64,000 nucleotides of DNA from positions 310,001 to 374,000 of the forward strand of contig NZ_FPAB01000001.1 of assembly GCF_900116145.1 (NCBI RefSeq), in the 5' to 3' direction. This DNA comes from Streptomyces harbinensis. GTDB taxonomy: Bacteria > Actinomycetota > Actinomycetes > Streptomycetales > Streptomycetaceae. Shown one piece after another: positions 35,767-44,325 of the stretch (its first letter is position 1; every line of letters begins with the position of its first letter). The position numbers were made by a program, and so were the translations under genes. The notes below the pieces were generated by a model. It was not told the origin of the DNA and did no database searches. It saw nothing but the letters and a program-made list of their open reading frames with translations.

Positions 35767-35802
35767 GCAACCGGTTGCGCAATCGGTTGTGCAACCGGTT
35801 GT
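35767..35802. promoter_or_regulatory. Array of three abutting 12-base palindromic operators
   Basis: Three 12-base units follow each other with no spacer: GCAACCGGTTGC, GCAATCGGTTGT and GCAACCGGTTGT. The first is a perfect palindrome with the central CG of LacI/GalR operators; the others differ by one or two bases. They lie between the transporter-deaminase operon and the divergent LacI-type gene, about 100 bases from each start. Operators for that LacI protein is the direct inference. Confidence 0.82.
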
Positions 35803-35908
35803 GGTGACAGTAATGTCCGACTGCGGAACTTCTCCAGCGGTGCTCACTAACGATACGTAAATGTTGCAGACGCCCGCGTAACTCTGTGTAATATTCCTTC
35901 AGGTCACC

Positions 35909-36904
35909 GTGACGGTGCCGGATCGCTATGGGGGTCGTGTGCCAACGCTGGACGATGTCGCCCGGCTCGCGGGAGTCTCCAAGTCCACGGCCTCCAGGGC
36001 GCTGGGCCGGCCCGCACTGGTGGCGCCCGAGACCGCGGTGCGGGTCCGCGAGGTCGCCGAGCGGCTCGGCTTCGTGCCCAACCGCGCGGCCTCCGCCCTC
36101 GCCCGGGGCCGCACCGGAGTGGTGGCCGTCGTCGTCCCCACCCTGGAGAACGCCTTCTTCCCCCCGATCGTCGGCGGCGCCCAGCAACGGGCCGCCGACT
36201 GCGGGCTCCAGCTCACCGTGGTGGTCAACGGCCTGGAGACGGACGCGGACGTGGCGGCGCTGGCCCGGCTCTCGGCCCAGGTCGACGGGTTCCTGCTGAC
36301 CGCGCCGCGCGGCTCGGACGCCCAGGTGGCGGCCTCCTGCGGATACAAACCGGCCGTGTTGATCGACCGCGAACTCCCCGGCGTGCCCTCGGTGGTGGCC
36401 GATACCGCCACCGCCTTCGCCACGGTGGCCCGGCACTTCGTCGAGCGCGGCCACCGGCACATCGCCCTGGTCGGTGGCACGGACCGCTCCTGGCAGAACG
36501 GCCGGCGCATGGCGGCGGTGCGCGCCGTCACCGAGGAGACCTCGGCGGTGCTGACCGCCTTCGGCCCGCTGCCGCCCACCTTCGGGGCCGGTACCCGGAT
36601 AGCCCCGGCGGTGGCGACCTGCGGCGCGACCGCCGTCATCCCGTACGCCACCGCGCTCGGGCTCGGCATCGTCTTCACCCTCGGGGCGCGCGGCATCCGC
36701 ATCCCCGACGACATGGCGGTCACCATCGAACGCCCGGTGGCCGAGGCCCTCGGCTTCTCCGCCATGCCCTCCATCGACGTGGACGGCGCCCAGCTGGGCG
36801 GCACCGCGATGGACGTGCTGCGCACCCACATGACCACCGACCGCGCCGTACCGCCCCCGCCACCCGCCCGGCTGCGGCTGTCCGTCCCGGTGGTACTGCC
36901 CTGA
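35909..36904 (+). CDS. LacI-family transcriptional regulator
   Basis: The 331-residue protein has the LacI helix-turn-helix and hinge (TLDDVARLAGVSKSTASRALGR, then AVRVREVAERLGFVPNRAASALA) and a periplasmic-binding-like effector domain. GTG 35909 (AGG five bases upstream) is used; GTG 35939, which starts directly at VPTLDDVAR as many family members do, is a good alternative giving 321 residues. It is divergent from the PotABCD/deaminase operon and separated from it by the operator array, so it probably represses that operon and itself in response to the imported compound or a product. Confidence 0.92.
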   Translation: MTVPDRYGGRVPTLDDVARLAGVSKSTASRALGRPALVAPETAVRVREVAERLGFVPNRAASALARGRTGVVAVVVPTLENAFFPPIVGGAQQRAADCGLQLTVVVNGLETDADVAALARLSAQVDGFLLTAPRGSDAQVAASCGYKPAVLIDRELPGVPSVVADTATAFATVARHFVERGHRHIALVGGTDRSWQNGRRMAAVRAVTEETSAVLTAFGPLPPTFGAGTRIAPAVATCGATAVIPYATALGLGIVFTLGARGIRIPDDMAVTIERPVAEALGFSAMPSIDVDGAQLGGTAMDVLRTHMTTDRAVPPPPPARLRLSVPVVLP

Positions 36905-37003
36905 TCCCGCCGATTGTGGCCGGGTAACGACCAACCGAAACACGCGCCTCCGCTTCCGGGCTACCTTCCCTGGCGTTCATGACAGCCCTGCTCGGGAGGT
37001 TCG

Positions 37004-40000
37004 TTGAAAGCACGGAAGACGAGATCGATCGCGGCGGTCCTCGTCACCGCAACGGTGCTGGCGCTGACCGCCGGCCCGACCGGCGCCGCCGCCCTGCCCA
37101 CCGCACCGCCGGGCTCGGGCGCGGGCGCCACCCTCACCCTGATCACCGGCGACCGGGTGCTGCTGGACGGCACCGGCGCGGTGAGCGCCGTCCAGCGCGG
37201 CGAGGGACGCGAGCACATACCCATACGCGTGGCGGAACACGAGGGCACCACCCTGGTGGTGCCCTGGGACGCGGAGGCGCTGATCGCCGAAGGGACGCTG
37301 GACGCCGCCCTGTTCGACGTGCGCGAGCTGACCCGGGAGGCGTACCGCTCCTTCGACGGCACCCCGCTCATCGTCTCCTACGAGGACGGCTCCCGGGCCG
37401 TGACGGACACCCTGCGCGCGGACGACGGCATCGAGGTCCGGGCCCGGCTGAACGCGGCGTCGGCCGACGCGCTCACCGTGGAGGACGAGAGCACCGCCAC
37501 CCTGTGGGAGACCGTGACGCACTCCGGTCCCGCTCCCGAGGACACCCTCTCCCCCACCGCGGCCCCCGGTATCAAGGCGGTCTCGCTGGACCGGGTGCGT
37601 GAGCCGAGTCTGGAGCACAGCACGGGCCAGATCGGGGCCGACACCGCCTGGGAGGCGGGGTACGACGGCAGCGGGGTGACCATCGCGGTGCTGGACACCG
37701 GGATCACGGCGGACCACGGTGACTTCGGCGACCGGATCCGGGGAAACGCCGACTTCACCGACGAGGGCACCGCGGACACCGAGGGCCACGGCACCCATGT
37801 GGCCTCCATCGCCGCCGGATCGGGCGACCGCTCGGACGGCACCTACCGGGGTGTGGCACCGGGCGCCGACCTGCTGATCGGCAAGGTCCTCGGCGAGCGC
37901 GGCGGCCTGGACTCGTGGATCATCGCGGGCATGGAGTGGGCCGTCGACGAGGGCGCCGACATCGTCAACATGAGCCTGGGCGCCGCCGCGTGGCCCGGTC
38001 ACGACCCGCTGGTGGAGGCGGTCGACCAGCTCTCCGAGGCGCACGAGGACGTGCTGTTCGTCATCGCGGCCGGCAACGACGGCCCGGACGAGGAGACCGT
38101 GGGCTCCCCCGGTATCGCCGCCGGCGCCCTGACCGTCGGCGCCGTGGACCGGGACGACACCGTCGGCGACTTCTCCTCGGCCGGCCCGGTGCCGCTGCGC
38201 GACGGCGCGCTCAAGCCGGACCTGTCCGCGCCGGGCGTCGAGATCGTCGCCGCCGCGGCACCCGGCAGCGCCGCGGAACTCACCGGAACACCGGTGACCG
38301 ACGGGTACCTCGGGCTCTCCGGCACCTCGATGGCCACCCCGCACGTGGCGGGCGCCGCCGCCCTGCTGCGCCAGCGGAACCCGGAGCTGACCGGCGCGGA
38401 GCTCAAGAGCACGCTCGTCGGCTCGGCCACCGCCATCGACGCCGCGCCGGCCCGTACCGGGACCGGCCGCCTGGACCTGGTGCGCGCTCTCGACCAGACG
38501 CTCACCGCCGGCTCGGCCGCGCTCGACTTCGGCACGGTGCCCTTCCCGTACGGCGGCGCCGACCGCATCACCCGGGAGATCACCTACCGCAACAGCGGGG
38601 ACCAGGAGCTGACGCTCGGCCTCGAACTGTCGGGCGGCGCCCCGGAGAAGCTGTTCAGCCTCGGCGCCGACACGGTGACCGTACCGGCCGGCGGCACGGC
38701 CACCGTCGCGGTCACCGCCGACCCGGCGACGCTCCCCGCCTCGGCGGCCGGCCACTACGGCCTCGTGGTCACCGGCACCGCCGGCGACCAGCAGATCCGT
38801 ACGGCCGGCTCCCTCACCCTGGAACCCGAACTCGTCGACATCACCGTCGAGATCACCGGCCACGACGGCCGGCCGGCGGAGGGCGCCCGGCTGTTCGTCG
38901 TCGGGGAGGAGGACGGCTTCAACGTCCTGAGCGAGGACGGTATCGCCACCGGGCGGGTACAGGCCGGCGACTACCTCATCGAGGTGCTCGCCCCCAGCCC
39001 CTGGGACGCGGGCCCCGACGACACCCGCACCGACTGGGCGCTGGCCCCGGTGATGACACTCGACGCCACCACCACGCTCCAGGTGGACCTGCGCGAGACC
39101 GAGCCCCTGGACTTCACCGCGCCCGACCCGGCGGCCGTTCCGAACGAACTCGCCGCCGCGTACACCACCCCCGACTCCGGCTTCTGGATGTGGTACTTCG
39201 GCGCGCCACCGGACGGCGTCAGCTCGCTGGCGATCCCCGGCGCGGGGCACGACGGCCTCACCCTGTCGCTGGCTTCCTTCCACACCGGGCAGGACGGCGA
39301 GCAGTACCACGGGTATCGCGAGCTGACCGACACCTTCCCCACCGGCCTGGACAACCACCCCGCACCGGCGGACGTCGCCCAGGTCACCGCGGTGGCCGGC
39401 ACCCGGCTGCCCGGCTCGTCCGGCTACGTCGGCGCCGTCTCCCCCGGCTTCGGGCTCGGCCTCGGGGCCGACACCGAGCTGCCCGGCACCGTCGAGCTGT
39501 ATCTCCAGTCCGGCGCGCCGTGGGGCATCACCGCCTCCCAGTACGACGCGGACGGGATGCTGGTGCAGACCTCGCGCGACCCGCAGCGGGAGTTCGCCCC
39601 CGGCCGGGAGCACACCGTCACCCTCAACTCGGGTGTCTTCGGGCCCGCTCACCCCGTCGGCGGGGCGTTCGTCCGCGACGGGAACCTGCTGTGGGGAGAG
39701 CTGTCCTTCTTCACCCCGGGCAGCGCCGAGGACGGCTGGAGCGAAGCGCTCCAGGGCCGTACCCGCGTCTACCGCGACGGCGAACTGGTGCGCGACCTCG
39801 CCGAGCACATCGGCTACCTCGCCTTCGGGCTGCCCGCAGGTGAGTCCGAGTACCGGATCGTCTCCACCGCCTCGCGCGCCGATCTCGGCTACACCGACGT
39901 GTCCACCGAGGTGACGGTCGATCACACCTTCCGCTCGGACACCACCGCCGGCCCCGAGCCGGTCACAGGGCCGCTGGCCGTGCGCTACGCCCCGGAGCTG

Positions 40001-40267
40001 GCCGCGGACAACACCGCGCCGGGCGGCGCGGCCGGGTTCCCGGTGCCGCTGTCGGTGCAGGGCGGTACGGCGGTGTCCCTGGCCGTCGAGGTGTCGGTGG
40101 ACGGCGGCGAGAGCTGGCACACCGTCCACGACGGCGCGGGTGACATCGGCGCGGTCGCGGTGGACAACCCGCCCGCCGGCGGCTCGGTGTCGCTGCGTGC
40201 CACGGCGGTCGGTCCGGACGGGCACCGCACCGTCCAGACCATCATCGACGCCTACCGCACCCACTGA
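37004..40267 (+). CDS. Large secreted subtilisin-family serine protease
   Basis: The 1087-residue protein starts at a TTG codon (37004) five bases after GGGAGG. The signal peptide ends near residue 30; a prodomain extends to about 200. The S8 domain holds Asp231 (AVLDTGI), His262 (GHGTHVAS) and Ser442 (GTSMATPHVAG). The remaining 600 residues are beta-rich: a DFGTVPFPYGG Ig-like region, an ASPEL-like carboxypeptidase-regulatory-type segment (ITGHDGRPAEGARLF) and further strands. No anchor is seen, so it is probably released. Two hairpins follow the gene. Confidence 0.93.
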   Translation: MKARKTRSIAAVLVTATVLALTAGPTGAAALPTAPPGSGAGATLTLITGDRVLLDGTGAVSAVQRGEGREHIPIRVAEHEGTTLVVPWDAEALIAEGTLDAALFDVRELTREAYRSFDGTPLIVSYEDGSRAVTDTLRADDGIEVRARLNAASADALTVEDESTATLWETVTHSGPAPEDTLSPTAAPGIKAVSLDRVREPSLEHSTGQIGADTAWEAGYDGSGVTIAVLDTGITADHGDFGDRIRGNADFTDEGTADTEGHGTHVASIAAGSGDRSDGTYRGVAPGADLLIGKVLGERGGLDSWIIAGMEWAVDEGADIVNMSLGAAAWPGHDPLVEAVDQLSEAHEDVLFVIAAGNDGPDEETVGSPGIAAGALTVGAVDRDDTVGDFSSAGPVPLRDGALKPDLSAPGVEIVAAAAPGSAAELTGTPVTDGYLGLSGTSMATPHVAGAAALLRQRNPELTGAELKSTLVGSATAIDAAPARTGTGRLDLVRALDQTLTAGSAALDFGTVPFPYGGADRITREITYRNSGDQELTLGLELSGGAPEKLFSLGADTVTVPAGGTATVAVTADPATLPASAAGHYGLVVTGTAGDQQIRTAGSLTLEPELVDITVEITGHDGRPAEGARLFVVGEEDGFNVLSEDGIATGRVQAGDYLIEVLAPSPWDAGPDDTRTDWALAPVMTLDATTTLQVDLRETEPLDFTAPDPAAVPNELAAAYTTPDSGFWMWYFGAPPDGVSSLAIPGAGHDGLTLSLASFHTGQDGEQYHGYRELTDTFPTGLDNHPAPADVAQVTAVAGTRLPGSSGYVGAVSPGFGLGLGADTELPGTVELYLQSGAPWGITASQYDADGMLVQTSRDPQREFAPGREHTVTLNSGVFGPAHPVGGAFVRDGNLLWGELSFFTPGSAEDGWSEALQGRTRVYRDGELVRDLAEHIGYLAFGLPAGESEYRIVSTASRADLGYTDVSTEVTVDHTFRSDTTAGPEPVTGPLAVRYAPELAADNTAPGGAAGFPVPLSVQGGTAVSLAVEVSVDGGESWHTVHDGAGDIGAVAVDNPPAGGSVSLRATAVGPDGHRTVQTIIDAYRTH

Positions 40268-40270
40268 CCG

Positions 40271-40291
40271 GGCCCCGCGCGGCGCGGGGCC
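40271..40291 (+). terminator. First hairpin after the large protease gene
   Basis: GGCCCCGCGC and GCGCGGGGCC form a perfect 10-base inverted repeat around a single G, starting three bases after the stop codon. It is the first of two closely spaced hairpins. Confidence 0.6.
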
Positions 40292-40303
40292 ATTGGGAGG
40301 AGA

Positions 40304-40340
40304 GGAACGGCCCCGGCGGCCTGTCGGCCGGGGCCGTTCC
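40304..40340 (+). terminator. Second, 14-bp hairpin after the large protease gene
   Basis: GGAACGGCCCCGGC pairs perfectly with GCCGGGGCCGTTCC across a nine-base loop. With the hairpin just before it, this makes a strong double terminator ahead of the F420 oxidoreductase gene. Confidence 0.75.
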
Positions 40341-40407
40341 GGCGTGCCTGGCAGCGTGCGGTGGGGCGGGCGCGGGAGTGCGCACCTACGGCGGACGAGG
40401 GAGTCGG

Positions 40408-41379
40408 ATGCAGATCGGGTACAAGCTGGCGGCCGAGGGGTACGGCCCGGCGGAGCTGGTACGGCAGGCGGTGCTCGCCGAGCGGGCCGGGTTCGACTTC
40501 GTGGAGATCAGCGACCACTACCATCCCTGGCTGGACAACCAGGGCCACTCCCCGTTCGCCTGGTCGGTGCTGGGCGCGATCGCCGCACGGACCGAACGGA
40601 TCGGTCTGGCGACCGGGGTCACCTGCCCGACCGTCCGCTACCACCCGGCGATCATCGCGCAGGCCGCCGCCACGCTGGCGCTGCTGTCCGAGGGCCGGTT
40701 CACACTCGGCGTCGGCTCCGGGGAGCGGCTGAACGAGCATGTCGTGGGCCGGGCTTTCCCCGACTCGGTGCGGGTCAGGCACGAGATGCTGCGCGAAGCG
40801 CTGGAGATCATCCGGCTGCTGTGGCAGGGCGGTTACCGCTCGTACGAGGGCCGGCATCTGCGGCTGGAGGACGCGCGGGTGTTCGATCTGCCGTCGAGTC
40901 CGCCGCTGCTCGCGGTGGCCGCCGGGGGCGAGCAGGCCGCCCGCATCGCGGCGGAGCTCGGTGACGGGCTGTTCGCGACCGAGGCCCGCGAGGACCTGGT
41001 CCGCCACTACCGGGACGCGGGCGGCGGCGGCCCGCGCTACGTCGAGGTGCCGATGGCGTGGGCCCCCGACGAGGCGACGGCGGTGCGGGCCGCGCTGGAG
41101 ACCAGCCGGTGGGCGCTGACCGGCTGGAAGGTGATGAGCGAACTCCCCAACCCTGTCAACTTCGCCGCGGCCTCCGCCACGGTGCGGGAGGAGGACATCC
41201 GCGAGCACTTCGCCTGCGGCCCCGACCCGGCCCGGTACATCGAGGTGGTCCGCCCGTTCGTCGAAGCGGGCTACGACCGCCTGGTGATGCAGAACGCGGG
41301 CCCCGACCCGGACGGCTTCATCGAGTTCTTCCGCACCGAACTGGACGACCGCATCCGCTCACTGCACCCGGCCGGCTGA
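40408..41379 (+). CDS. LLM-class F420-dependent oxidoreductase
   Basis: The 323-residue protein has the luciferase-like TIM-barrel layout: IGYKLAAEGYGPAELVRQAVLAERAGFDF, then EISDHYHPW with the His typical of the F420-dependent glucose-6-phosphate dehydrogenase-like branch, then TGVTCPTVRYHPAI, then the cofactor loop GVGSGERLNEHV. ATG 40408 follows GAGGGAG. The substrate is unknown; true sugar-phosphate dehydrogenase activity is not shown by these motifs alone. Confidence 0.88.
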   Translation: MQIGYKLAAEGYGPAELVRQAVLAERAGFDFVEISDHYHPWLDNQGHSPFAWSVLGAIAARTERIGLATGVTCPTVRYHPAIIAQAAATLALLSEGRFTLGVGSGERLNEHVVGRAFPDSVRVRHEMLREALEIIRLLWQGGYRSYEGRHLRLEDARVFDLPSSPPLLAVAAGGEQAARIAAELGDGLFATEAREDLVRHYRDAGGGGPRYVEVPMAWAPDEATAVRAALETSRWALTGWKVMSELPNPVNFAAASATVREEDIREHFACGPDPARYIEVVRPFVEAGYDRLVMQNAGPDPDGFIEFFRTELDDRIRSLHPAG

Positions 41380-41388
41380 CCGGCCGGG
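41367..41388. terminator. Hairpin overlapping the stop codon of the F420 oxidoreductase gene
   Basis: CCCGGCCGG-CTGA-CCGGCCGGG is a perfect 9-4-9 stem whose loop contains the TGA stop. It sits in the short gap to the convergent MFS small-subunit gene and could act on both strands. Confidence 0.55.
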
Positions 41389-41412
41389 TGCCGCGCGGCC
41401 CGGTCCGGGAGG

Positions 41413-41559
41413 TCAGCCGGTGAACAACTGTGTCGCCTTGCGGGCCAGTTCGTACACCCCGTAGGCGAGGGGGACGCCCACCCACAGCCAGGAGAAGACG
41501 ATCAGCGCCCGCCGGCCGGACGGCGCGGCTGGTGGGTCGTGCGGGTCAGTCCGTGCCAT
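41413..41559 (-). CDS. MFS transporter small subunit
   Basis: This 48-residue protein reads MARTDPHDPPAAP, a basic GRR, a single span (about 19-36, ALIVFSWLWVGVPLAYGVY) and a short ELARKATQLFTG tail. Proteins of this exact plan occur next to oxalate/formate-type (OFA) carriers and are annotated as small subunits. Its ATG lies inside the end of the carrier gene, a 14-base overlap in a different frame, so translation should be coupled. It is too short for a normal gene caller. Confidence 0.8.
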   Translation of the reverse strand: MARTDPHDPPAAPSGRRALIVFSWLWVGVPLAYGVYELARKATQLFTG

Positions 41560-42892
41560 GGGTGGCCTCCTTCGGGGAGGGCGGGGCGGCGGGGGCGGGG
41601 AGGTGGTGGCGCGGATGGACCGGGCGGACCAGTTCGTTGGCGAGGAACCCGACCACCAGCAGGCCGATCATGATGCCCAGGGACAGGGCGTACAGGTCGG
41701 GTCCTTCCTTGCCCGCCGCCGCTTCGCGGTCGGCGAGCCAGTTGACGATGAGCGGGCCGAGGACACCGGCGGTGGACCAGGCGGTGAGCAGCCGGCCGTG
41801 GATGGCGCCGACCTGGTAGGTGCCGAAGAGGTCCTTGAGGTAGGCGGGGATGGTGGCGAAACCGCCGCCGTAGAAGGAGAGGATCACCAGGGTGCAGATC
41901 ACGAAGACCGGCTTGGACGCGCCGCCGAACAGCGCGATCAGCAGATACATGAGGGCGCCCGCGCCGAGGTAGAGGCGGTAGACGTTCTTGCGGCCGATGA
42001 GGTCGGAGGTGGCCGACCAGCCGAGGCGTCCGGCCATGTTGGCGGCCGAGAGCAGCGCCACGAAGCCGGCCGCGGCGGATGCGGTGACCGGGGCGCTGGA
42101 GGTCGCGAAGAAGTCGGTGATCATCGGCGCGGCCTTCTCCAGGATGCCGATGCCGGCTGTGACGTTCATGCACAGCACCACCCACAGGCACCAGAACTGC
42201 GGGGTGCGGACGGCGCTGCGGGCGGAGACCCGGATGCCGTCGCCGCTGCCGGGTGCCGCCGGGTCCGGTGCGCCGGCGGGCGCGGGGCGGGGGCGCGGCA
42301 CCCGGATCAGCAGGACGCCGAGCGACATGAAGACGGCGTATGTCAGCCCGTGCACGAGGAAGGCGAGGGCGATGCCGGTGTGGTCCTGGCCGAAGGAGTC
42401 GAGCATCCGGGCCGACCAGGGGGAGGCGATCAGCGCGCCGCCGCCGAATCCCATGATGGCGATGCCGGTGGCGAGCCCCGGCCGGTCGGGGAACCACTTG
42501 ATGAGGGTGGATACCGGGGAGATGTAGCCGATGCCGAGGCCGATGCCGCCGACCACCCCGTAGCCGAACACGATCAGCCAGTACTGGGAGGTGGCGGCGC
42601 CGAGGGCGGAGAGCAGGAAGCCGGAGGAGAAGCAGACCAGGGCGACGGTCATCGCCCAGCGCGGGCCGTGCCGTTCGACCAGCGTGCCGCCGAACGCGGC
42701 CGACAGACCCAGCATCACGATGCCGAGCTGGAACGGCAGCGCGCTCTGGGTGCCGCTGAGGCCGAGGGCGGATTCGAGGGGTGGTTTGAAGACGCTCCAG
42801 GCGTACGCCTGGCCGATCGAGAGGTGGACGGACAGGGCGGCCGGGGGAACGAGCCAGCGGCTCCAGCCGGGTGGGGCGACGGGGGCGCTCAT
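41546..42892 (-). CDS. OFA-type MFS carrier (oxalate/formate antiporter family)
   Basis: The 448-residue, 12-span transporter has OFA hallmarks: LSIGQAYAWSVFKPPLE in the first span, GYGVVGGIGLGIGYISPVSTLIKWFPDRPGLATGIAIMGFG, and the closing GPLIVNWLADR region. OFA carriers exchange organic anions such as oxalate and formate; substrate is not shown. ATG 42892 gives the usual short N-terminus before span one; the in-frame codons upstream are unlike coding sequence. The small-subunit gene overlaps its end. Confidence 0.9.
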   Translation of the reverse strand: MSAPVAPPGWSRWLVPPAALSVHLSIGQAYAWSVFKPPLESALGLSGTQSALPFQLGIVMLGLSAAFGGTLVERHGPRWAMTVALVCFSSGFLLSALGAATSQYWLIVFGYGVVGGIGLGIGYISPVSTLIKWFPDRPGLATGIAIMGFGGGALIASPWSARMLDSFGQDHTGIALAFLVHGLTYAVFMSLGVLLIRVPRPRPAPAGAPDPAAPGSGDGIRVSARSAVRTPQFWCLWVVLCMNVTAGIGILEKAAPMITDFFATSSAPVTASAAAGFVALLSAANMAGRLGWSATSDLIGRKNVYRLYLGAGALMYLLIALFGGASKPVFVICTLVILSFYGGGFATIPAYLKDLFGTYQVGAIHGRLLTAWSTAGVLGPLIVNWLADREAAAGKEGPDLYALSLGIMIGLLVVGFLANELVRPVHPRHHLPAPAAPPSPKEATHGTD

Positions 42893-42967
42893 GGGGCGCA
42901 ACGGTAGGAACCCGTGGGGCGGTTGGGAAGGGTCCTGACGGCACCGGCGCACGCCGTGGTGGCGCGG

Positions 42968-44233
42968 TTACCGGGCCGCCGCCCGGCGGATGCCGTACGC
43001 CGCCGCGCCGAGCGCCAGGACCGCCGTGCCGGTGAGGACGGAGGTGGCCGGCAGCGCGCAGGCCAGCACCAGGCAGCCGGCCAGGCCGAGGACGGGGACG
43101 GCCCGGGGCGGCCGGCCCTCGTCGGCGGTGAGGGTGAGGGCGGAGGCGTTGGCCACCGCGTAGTAGACCAGCACGGCGAAGGAGGAGAACCCGATGACGC
43201 CGCGCACGTCGGTCGTCGCGGCGAGCACCGCGACGACGGCGCCGACGCACAGCTCGGCGCGGTGCGGGACGCGGAAGCGGGGATGCACGGCGGCGAGGGT
43301 GTGCGGCAGATGGTGGTCGCGCGCCATGGCGAGGGTGGTGCGCGAGACACCGAGGATCAGGGCGAGCAGCGAGCCGAGCGCGGCCACCGTGGCGCCGGTG
43401 CGCACCACGGGGGCCAGCCAGTCGGCGCCGGCGGCGCGCACGGCTTCGGAGAGCGGCGCGGTGGACTGGGCGAGGGCGGCCGGGCCCAGCACCGCGAGGA
43501 CGGCGACGGCGACGGCCGCGTACAGGGCCAGGGTGATGCCGAGGGCGAGCGGGACGGCGCGCGGGATGGTGCGGGCCGGGTCGCGTACCTCCTCGCCGAG
43601 GGTGGCGATGCGCGCGTACCCGGCGAAGGCGAAGAACAGCAGGCCGGCCGCCTGGAGTACGCCCGCCGCGGTGGTGTCCGCACCGACGGCGAGCCGCGCC
43701 GTGTCGGCTCCCGGTGCGGTGAGGGCGGCGATGACGACGGCGAGCAGCACGGCCAGGACCAGGGCCACGATCGCCCGGGTCAGCAGCGCGGACTTCTGTA
43801 CGCCGGCGTAGTTGACGGCCGTCAGCAGCACGACGGCGGCGACCGCGACCGCGTGCTGCTGCCCGGGCCAGGCGTAGGCGCCGACGGTGAGGGCCATGGC
43901 CGCGCACGAGGCCGTCTTGCCGACCACGAAGCCCCAGCCGGCCAGGTAGCCCCAGAACTCGCCCAGCCGTTCCCTGCCGTAGACGTAGGTGCCGCCGGAG
44001 GCCGGGTAACGGGCGGCGAGCCGGGCGGAGGAGGTGGCGTTGCAGTAGGCGACGGCGGCGGCAAGGGCGAGGGCGATCAGGAGCCCGGAGCCCGCCGCCC
44101 GCGCGGCCGGGGCGAGCGCGGCGAAGATCCCGGCGCCGATCATGGAACCGAGGCCGATGACCACGGCGTCCGTGGTGCCCAGGTGCCGGCGCAGCGCGTC
44201 GGGGGTGGGGCGGGGGTGGTGTGCTGCGCTCAT
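42968..44233 (-). CDS. APC-family amino acid permease
   Basis: The 421-residue protein has 11-12 spans and the APC start signature VVIGLGSMIGAGIFAALAPAA with the Gly-rich break in span one, then SARLAARYPASGGTYVYGRERLG. The EEVRDPARTIPRA loop is conserved in the family. Likely a proton-coupled amino acid or amine importer; the specific substrate is unknown. It lies about 75 bases upstream of the OFA carrier on the same strand. Confidence 0.88.
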   Translation of the reverse strand: MSAAHHPRPTPDALRRHLGTTDAVVIGLGSMIGAGIFAALAPAARAAGSGLLIALALAAAVAYCNATSSARLAARYPASGGTYVYGRERLGEFWGYLAGWGFVVGKTASCAAMALTVGAYAWPGQQHAVAVAAVVLLTAVNYAGVQKSALLTRAIVALVLAVLLAVVIAALTAPGADTARLAVGADTTAAGVLQAAGLLFFAFAGYARIATLGEEVRDPARTIPRAVPLALGITLALYAAVAVAVLAVLGPAALAQSTAPLSEAVRAAGADWLAPVVRTGATVAALGSLLALILGVSRTTLAMARDHHLPHTLAAVHPRFRVPHRAELCVGAVVAVLAATTDVRGVIGFSSFAVLVYYAVANASALTLTADEGRPPRAVPVLGLAGCLVLACALPATSVLTGTAVLALGAAAYGIRRAAAR

Positions 44234-44325
44234 GTCCCGGCCTTTCGGTGGCGCGTCCGCACGCTATTACACCCTCCCCGGGTGGCGGGGTGCCGGGCGC
44301 CCCCGGGCCGGACGCCGCGGCGGTG

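Noticed and set aside
36977-40264. A 1095-codon minus-strand frame across the large protease
   Set aside because: It mirrors the protease gene exactly and has no recognisable domain or signal peptide.
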